Shown here: positions 57,247 to 64,000 of the stretch, one piece after another
Position numbering within the stretch: position 1 is the first letter of the stretch
Layout of the letters: each line of letters begins with the position of its first letter
NCBI GenBank assembly: GCA_023105745.1
Contig: JALGQZ010000011.1
Span: 26,883,112-26,947,111 of the forward strand
Source of the DNA: Austropuccinia psidii
Taxonomy: Eukaryota; Basidiomycota; Pucciniomycetes; Pucciniales; Sphaerophragmiaceae
DNA: 64,000 bases
Reading direction: 5' to 3'
Position numbers and translations under genes: made by a program
The notes under the pieces: model-generated
Databases searched by the model: none
What the model was told of the DNA's origin: nothing
What the model saw: the letters and a program-made list of their open reading frames with translations, nothing else

Positions 57247-59143
57247 TGTGGTATTCCATACGTTATTGGCCCAGTTTCAAGTGGAATTTCATTTATAGGA
57301 ATAGAAGTTGAAGACTGAAGAGAAAAAAATTAATAATTAATCAAGTAAATTAGAGGAATTCAGCATTACAATGGACTGAAGGTCATCAGCATGTATAATC
57401 CCAAAAGAAAATCCTGGAAGAATGGTCCATTTGATTACAAGACTAATAATAAAATAAGGAAAAGAAAAAGACAAGCTAGCAAGAATGTTGAATTTACAAG
57501 TAAGAGGGGTAGTGAAACACTCAAGTTACCCAGCCTCTGTTCAACCTTTGGATTACTCAGCAATGCAGTTATTAAGCTAAGGCCACTTCAATAAGTAATA
57601 AATTAAAACTGTATTAATCAACAGTCACAAGACAGAAAGAAAAAGAAATCAATCAATTTATACAAGGAAAATCCATCAAAGCCTTAAATTACACAGCATA
57701 TCTGTGGAAATACAAGCACAGTCCCCTGATAAGCAAGTAAATATAAATTAAAAACAGAATTCAATTTAAATGAAGGAAGATTACATCCTGTACAGGACAA
57801 ATAGGATCCCCACAATACACAGCATTCTCCACCTACAGTTCAAACAATGCACAGACCTATGGTGCAATAACTGTACATGATCATCCCATACCACCAAAAA
57901 ATGGTTCAATAAACCAAACAAATGGTGCAATAACTTCAATAAATGGTACCACTAAAAATTCCTCACCAGCAAAAACATCTCAGATTACATAATCATACAT
58001 AAATTGGTGCAACCAACCAAACAAATGGTGCAATAACTTCAATAAATGGTACCACTCAAAATTCCTCACCAGAAAAAACATCTCAGATTACATAATCATA
58101 CATAAATTGGTGCAACCAACCAAACAAATGGTATCTGACCACTATGAAACATTATCCTAGCCAAATGAAGTGAAAAAATTCTAAGTCCCTTGTTTTTAAG
58201 TGCCTCTATGGAGACCTCAAAGAATATAAATAGAGGTCCTCTCTCCCTCATTTTCTCCTCTTCTGCCCATGAATGCAATTAATTATATACCAAGAAGTAG
58301 AATAATTCATCCATCCCTTACTAGTAAGATAATCTAGTTATTTTATTAAGGTATTATAGACTTATAAGTGTAGTTCATGGTGATTTCTAATTAATAGTAG
58401 TTAACAGAAGGTCTACTTTATATTATCAATCCACCCTATTTTTAAATTATTAGTCTTAAAATTATAATACTATCAATAATACTCATGATATTGAGTTTAT
58501 CCCCATAACCTTTACATTATAAAGGAAAAATATCCTTATTATATCTTTATATTGAAAACAACAACCTTACAAATATATAGTATTATTATTATATATATAT
58601 AAAAAACCTACCCTTATATTATATTATATCACTCATATATTTAACAAACATCCACTCTATATTGAACAATATCTTACCAATAAATTATTAAAGTTCTTAT
58701 TATTATATTATATTAGCAATTACCCTCTCAAACCATTAAGTATTATAACAGATATAACATCAAACTTAACTAACCCCTTTAAAATGCATATTACTACTAT
58801 TATATTAAATCAACCTCTTATACTATTAAGGTCTTACCCCTAAAATGATCTTATATTATTATTTGAAAACTATATTTTATACTGTTTTAACTTATAAGTT
58901 ACTTATCTGATTATTGAATAGGTCTGATAGAGACTGCTAAAAAGTCTTCTCTAGCTTTAAAGCCACAATCTTAAATATTGATTTGTGAGCTCTGTAGGAA
59001 GATTTTTTAGTATATTCAGAGGGGCAGCTAAAATACCATTAGCACCCTTGGCTACAGGATTGTTTCAGCAATTCAAAACTGTTTACCTGTGATTTCCCCC
59101 TCAAGAATTGCCTTATCCAATCCCACACTAAAAGGAGTTCCAC
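57247..59143 (+). mobile_element. D-type solo LTR with target duplication
   Basis: Starts TGTGGTATTCCATACG and ends near GGAGTTCCAC. ACCAC flanks both sides (57242-57246 and 59144-59148). A promoter-like GAATATAAATAGAGGTCCTC (near 58222-58241) matches the other D-type LTR. The part 58910-59130 aligns with 49020-49240. No internal region remains between two LTRs, so it is a recombined solo LTR. Confidence 0.8.
57914..58133. repeat. 103-bp tandem duplication within the D-type LTR
   Basis: CCAAACAAATGG starts at 57914, 58017 and 58120; the two full 103-bp copies differ at only a few positions, so the duplication is recent compared with the decay of its surroundings. Confidence 0.85.
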
Positions 59144-59154
59144 ACCACTGGCCC

Positions 59155-61018
59155 TTAATGAATTTTCTCAGACTTCAAATCAAGGATATGAATGACCTTT
59201 GAAAATTTTATGTCACCCTGCTTGGTTTCGATGTAAATGAGATTATTGGGAAGATTCATTGAGATTTTCATTCCAAAGTTCCACTCTATGCTTGTGAACT
59301 CTGTTACATAATTTGTTAACACTTGATCTTCCATTGAGTGAGGCAAATCGCGGTAATCTTTTATTTGGGGTTGTTCCTTTTTCAGATGATGAAGTAGAGT
59401 TATATATGTATTATTGTTGATTTCTTTTTGGTTTGAAATTTTTTTCACCTCTTTATTAAAATTAAGGTCTTCAAATACCATACCACATGCTTCAAGTCTT
59501 TGAAGCTGTCCAAACTTTGACATCATTGTTTCCTCAATTGCTCCGTTTTTTCATATGTTAAACAAGCCAAAAAAAATTAGTAAGTCAAATTATTTTTGTT
59601 TTTTTAGGTACATACCATATTTAGAATTTATTTGAAATCTTTGTAAAACTCCAATGAGTCTCTCATCACCAAGCTCCAAAACACCCAACAAAGGTCCCCA
59701 CCAAAGCAATTGATCAGGTATGTGCATTGAATAATGGTGGTTGGGAGTGACACTAATATCTTGAAATAATTCATTAGAGGTCTCTTGATATTTTCTGTAG
59801 CCTTCTTTAAATTGGATTGAATCATTTGTTGAAATAGAGCTTTTGCCTACAATCTTGGTAAAGCAAATAAGAGAGCCTGTATTTATAAGAAGAATATTGT
59901 CTGGGTCATCACAATACCAAAAGACATCCAGAGCTACTAATGGGATATAAATTCCAAATAAAGCCCACCATTGAATTTCTTTCAATCTTCCAACTCCATT
60001 CTCACCTATTTTCAATTGTATATGGCTGACAACCTTGGGAACCACCACATCTTGAATCCTTTTTGTCAAATTCTGTTTTGTATCTTCTGAAAGGTAGCCA
60101 ATATTCTTCTTGTCAAATTTTCTAGATTAGTCACAATCATCTATTTCCATCTCATCCTCATTCGGATCGGAATCATCTTCTTGCATAGTTGATCTTTGAA
60201 GATGAGTACTATCAAATCCCCACTGATACCTAAAATGATTATGTAGAATGCCTTAATACCAGTTATGCATCACACCCAATGAGACATTGACTACTGGATC
60301 CCAATATGGAAGCCAATTGAGTGCTGACCAATGGATGCCTTTTTGTTTTGCAAGCCTTTCTTGAATGGATTTTGAGCTAGCTGTTTTCCATTTTCTAGAT
60401 TGTTCAAGGACTGTAATTCCTTTAGAAGGTGGTCTGAGTTGTAATTTTGTTCTTTCATTGTGCTTAACCTCACACCATGAACCAAATTTGTGTGCTTAAT
60501 GAGACAAAAAGCCCACAGCTTTGTGATTTGCCACAATTTCACCAATCAATGAAACAACTTTCACAATCACTGGTCGGGCAGCTGTATACTGCAGAGTATT
60601 TACTTTGACTCCTTCATTTAACTCTAAAAGATCTTCTACAAGTGGATTTAAGACATTACTTATTCTCTCAATTTTGGGTTGATTTGGAGAAGGTATCATT
60701 CCAGCAATACAGGTGTATTTATGCTAAGAACAAAGCCAAGGAGGAAGTTTTAGGCAGTTGAGAGCAAGGATACCAACTGAGACCTGCTTTCCAAAGTTTT
60801 TTTTCCTCTGGGATTAAATTAGTCAACAAAAAGTGAAAACCGTAATTCCAATGTATGTTTTTGCACACTTTTTGAGGATGATCTCTTCCAAACTTCACCT
60901 TGTGAAACATCTTATAAATGATCTGTATCATATTATCAGTGCATATATCCATGATTTCTATCTCACATCTTTTGTAAATAATCATTATAAATACTTTATC
61001 TAAGATCAAAGCTACCAA
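59155..61018 (-). pseudogene. TNP2-like (CACTA/KDZ-type) transposase, C-terminal half
   Basis: On the minus strand, pieces in the right order are VGILALNCLKLPPWL, AGMIPSPNQPKIERI with NPLVEDLLELNEGV, VGFLSH then WCEVKHNE, GIHWSALNWLPYWDPVV with GVMHNWY, IQWWALFGIYIPL, and TPNHHYSMHIPDQLLWWGP followed by DERLIGVLQRF. This is the conserved C-terminal architecture of fungal TNP2-like transposases. A 75-nt intron (59615-59541, GTATGT...CGGAG) joins SKYG to AIEETMMSKFGQLQRLE. Four or more in-frame stops and frame slips show it is dead. The N-terminal catalytic region is missing, displaced by the LTR at 61.0 kb. CACTA versus KDZ membership cannot be decided here. Confidence 0.75.
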
Positions 61019-61019
61019 G

Positions 61020-62358
61020 AGATAACTTTTAGAATAAATATATAAATTTTATTTGGAAAGCTATAAAAAAGCTTAAGAATAATAAGGAGAAATTGGTGAA
61101 AATAGAAATACCGGTTGACCACTTAGAATTAAAATTGGTTCAAAGTTAAAGCAAAGTAGATATTTAGATTCTACTAGTTTATGCATGAATAATTATGTAC
61201 TTTTTATCATGATATTAAAGGTATAACCTTATTAAATCATGTTTTAAGCCCTAAAATGACAAATTTCAATATAAAAGATGAATTACAAGAAAATGATCAA
61301 AAATAGATGTTTTATTCTATAAGGAAAATTCTCTTGGCACCTTTTCAATAACATTCAAAGATTTTAGAATTAACTCTGATAATTTCAGCTGCATGAAAAC
61401 ATAAAATTTTCTAAAAATTAAAGCAAAGCTTAAGAATAATCATTTTGATCTTTAACTGTAATATTATTTTAAGATCAACATTTAAACTATACATGAAAAT
61501 GGTGTATCTGGATACTTCATTATTAAAACTACCTTAATGTACAAAATTAAATCTCATTGCAAGCTTATTATTCCAGAAAATTAGAGTTACAGTGATAACT
61601 CCAAAATATGGCATAATGATGAGATAAAAAGGGTTTTTAATAATGTAATCATCACCAAACCTTAAAATATCAATCTATTTCAGTTGATAGCATCAGTACA
61701 CTTCTTTTATGGTGTATTTAGTCACTAGGAGGAAGGATATTCACTGTATAAAGAACCCTCCTTCCTCCATTTCCCCCTCAGATACATCAAATCCAATAAA
61801 AGATTTAATAAAAATGTAGAACACTTTATTCTCTTCTATTATAGAATGAAAAGGTCTCATTTTTTACATTATTACCTCAGTTTTTTCTTATTATTTCTTT
61901 AATTTTCTTAATTTCTTTGTATCCATGTAGAAATGGTAAAATTTTATTTCTTTCTATTTCCTATTGTAGCTACAATTTGAATAAGTTGTATTTACATTAT
62001 TAAACACAAATTTGATAAAAATCATTATATTAAGTGTTAAAATTTAGTTATTTCCTCTTTTTTTATTATTTTATATTTCTAATATGAATGTATTACTTTA
62101 ATATTGGTAATATTCTTTTTATAAATTTTTTTTATCATTAAATAACAATTCCTCATGCATTAATTATTTGTTGGTAACAATAATAAATTGCTTTAAATAT
62201 TAATATATTTATCTTATTATATTATTTTATCTCATATTTTCAAAAATATCTCATTATTAAAGCTAATTTTAATATTATTATTCATTTCTATAAGGAAATT
62301 GGAAGTAAAATAAGTAAAATATTAGTAAGGTTTAGCTATTGTTTCATAGTCAAACCTT
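61020..62358 (+). mobile_element. B-type LTR, 5' end unclear
   Basis: Aligns with the element B LTR in plus orientation: AAAGATGAATTACAAGAAAA, then TCTCTTGGCACC, the CCTCCTTCCTCC stretch with TTTCCCCCTCAGA downstream of the promoter region, and the end TTTCATAGTCAAACCTTA. The TGTGAGCC start is not visible, so the left edge is approximate. A second copy of the LTR tail follows at about 62364-62420. Confidence 0.65.
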
Positions 62359-62429
62359 AAATACAGAGTATAATGAGTAAAATATTGGCAATTTTTACTT
62401 CTTTTTCCACAGTCAAACCTAGAAAGTTC

Positions 62430-64000
62430 TGTGAAAGATCATCCAATCAAAAAAGTGAAACATTCATTCAGTATAGGAAGCTTTCCATACTTCATACACT
62501 GAATTAACCAAAGCTGTGTATTTAAAGTCTCTGTATGATATTAATGTTAATATATGGAAATTATTTTTGTTCTTTTATTAATCTGACTTCTCCAAAGTAT
62601 TCAGTCCCAATGTCAGTTATCTCAATTACTTCAATTGGGATCTGTTGTTCTGCTCCTAGGGGTACATAATCTCGGTTATCAGGTGTATTTTCTAATTCCC
62701 ACCTTCTAAGTCTATCAGAATTCTTATGGAAATTCTATCTCTTATAAGATATTCTCAGATTTCCTCTACATTCTTGAATAGCTATTTTTTATCTTGATAT
62801 CTGCCTGTTGGGTTTTTTCATTTCCAGAAGTTATTATACTGAATTACAGTCAGTTATCACCCCATAAACACTTCCATAAAGATAATAGTGGAATTTCTCA
62901 AGTTCCCATAGAAGAAATAATCATTCCATCTGAATTTTGTTGATTTTGTTTTTCGTCAGATGAAACAAAGTATTCTCTTTGTTTTTTTGTCATCAATAAG
63001 TTGTACTTGGTGTAGGGTTGACCCTAATTCATCTCCACATGCATCAATTTACAACTTGAAGGCAAGAGTCCAATCAGGTATGAGTATTAAATGTGCTTCT
63101 GTAAGGGCTTTCCTTATTTTATCATATGCTCCAATTTGTTCCTGGGTAATCTCAAATACTGCCTGTTGTTCAGGGATTTTATACATTCATTTGGCCAGAA
63201 TTGTGAAATCTTACAGGTTCTTCCTAAGATAGCTGGAAATTACAAGAAAATAAATACTTTACTCCTTATTCTGGGGTATTTTTTTGAGTAACACTACTAC
63301 TACTTTTCTTTTGTAAATACTCAAGCTTAATCCTGAAACAATATGTCCAAGAGCTTTGACTTCCTTAAAAACAAAATTGAATTTCCTAATTGAAATTCCA
63401 ATATTCAATTATAAATCTTTGTCTAGTACTCTTGGAAGTCTTCTAAGGTGCAAAGCCCGTGAGTCTGATCATACAATTATATAATCAATTTAAATAATGA
63501 ACCATCTTTCAGAGTTTTTTGTTGGAAAGAGGTTATTCATCATTATTTGATAATGGGATGGAGCAATTTCAATGACAAAGGGAATTCTCAGATATGCATA
63601 AATACCATGGTGAGAGAGAACTCTATGTAATATCTTGGCTTTTGGGGTTGAAAAATTTTGATGAAAACCTTTCAATACATCCATTGAGGTTATATACTTG
63701 AATTTGGAGATTTGGGTCAAGGTTTCTTGAATTCTAGGAATTGGGTACCTCTCTGGAGCTTTCTAGGTATTCAATTCCCAAAATCTTAAACCATCCTTGA
63801 TTTTTCATTATTCCAAGAGATAATGACAGTAGTTGACCTTTCTCATTATGGCCTGCTTTTCTCAATACACTAAGTTGAGTCAACTACTGTATATGATTTC
63901 ATAAGTCTTCCCTAGCTTTTTCACTTGCTTCAAAAGTTGGTCATCTAAGAGCTGGAGGGTGTGGTCTGTCAATATTAAGAGTAATATCCACTTCATTTCC
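62430..64000 (-). pseudogene. Degraded gypsy pol fragment of the A/B type, running off the window
   Basis: Minus-strand pieces read, from the right edge: NEVDITLNIDRPHP, VLRKAGHNEK, the reverse transcriptase stretch [20 protein letters not shown] with GIYAYLRIPF and PSHYQIMMNNLFP (63720-63490), then RNase H remnants near 63060-62880. Many stops and frameshifts are present. It is closest to the pol of A and B. The protease, gag and 5' LTR lie beyond 64000, if present. Confidence 0.75.

Noticed and set aside
45699..59143. A single large element bounded by the two D-type LTRs
   Set aside because: The LTR at 57247 has its own flanking ACCAC duplication and the left one is inserted within a C-type LTR; both are solo LTRs.

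Overview
The window looks like a repeat-rich stretch of a filamentous fungal nuclear genome, most likely a basidiomycete of the Agaricomycetes type. This rests on several things together: short introns of about 60-100 nt with GTRAGT-like donors and YAG acceptors; a fungal Zn2Cys6-type cysteine pattern; a TET/JBP-like 2OG-Fe(II) oxygenase; a MULE transposase fused to an OTU domain; a TNP2-like transposase relic; and chromodomain Ty3/gypsy elements. The species cannot be named from the sequence alone.

Region 1 (1 to about 11.6 kb) is GC-richer, gene-bearing and full of short repeats. A 373-bp tandem duplication rich in palindromes and a TATA box precede a four-exon Zn2Cys6-pattern gene (3269-4636, +). 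Then come a 40-bp minisatellite, a TET/JBP-like oxygenase gene (5801-7129, -), an unrecognised four-exon gene (7707-9942, -) and an 84-bp minisatellite (about 10.5-11.1 kb). Copies of one 26-bp palindrome sit between these genes.

Region 2 (11.6-15.3 kb) holds a MULE-type transposon gene on the minus strand. Its protein combines a DDE transposase, AT-hooks, a CCHC knuckle and an OTU cysteine-protease-like domain. Upstream lie a strongly strand-asymmetric G-rich tract and a 33-bp-arm inverted repeat.

Region 3 (15.3-50.4 kb) is a nest of LTR retrotransposons. A very old, decayed gypsy element E (+) is split by element A (+, 15604-42824). A is split by element B (-, 19503-36329, TSD TATTC), and B is split by element C (-, 25665-31779, TSD ATTTA). 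E is interrupted a second time by a C-type solo LTR (44815-49782), which contains a D-type solo LTR (45699-49255), which in turn contains an A-type solo LTR (47123-48896). B is the best preserved: its gag-pol is uninterrupted apart from C, but key integrase and RNase H residues are altered. In both A and B a leader exon splices into a second reading frame that overlaps the start of gag, and the gag ATG lies inside the spliced intron.

Region 4 (50.4-64 kb) is AT-rich and decayed. It has a broken multi-exon gene of unknown function (51.4-53.2 kb), a D-type solo LTR with target duplications (57247-59143), a TNP2-like transposase pseudogene (59155-61018, -), a B-type LTR (about 61.0-62.4 kb) and a degraded gypsy pol fragment running off the right edge.

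Three otherwise coherent genes in the first 15 kb each need exactly one extra base in a homopolymer to stay in frame, so some apparent breaks may be consensus errors. No tRNA, rRNA or CRISPR array was recognised. All homology calls were made by eye.
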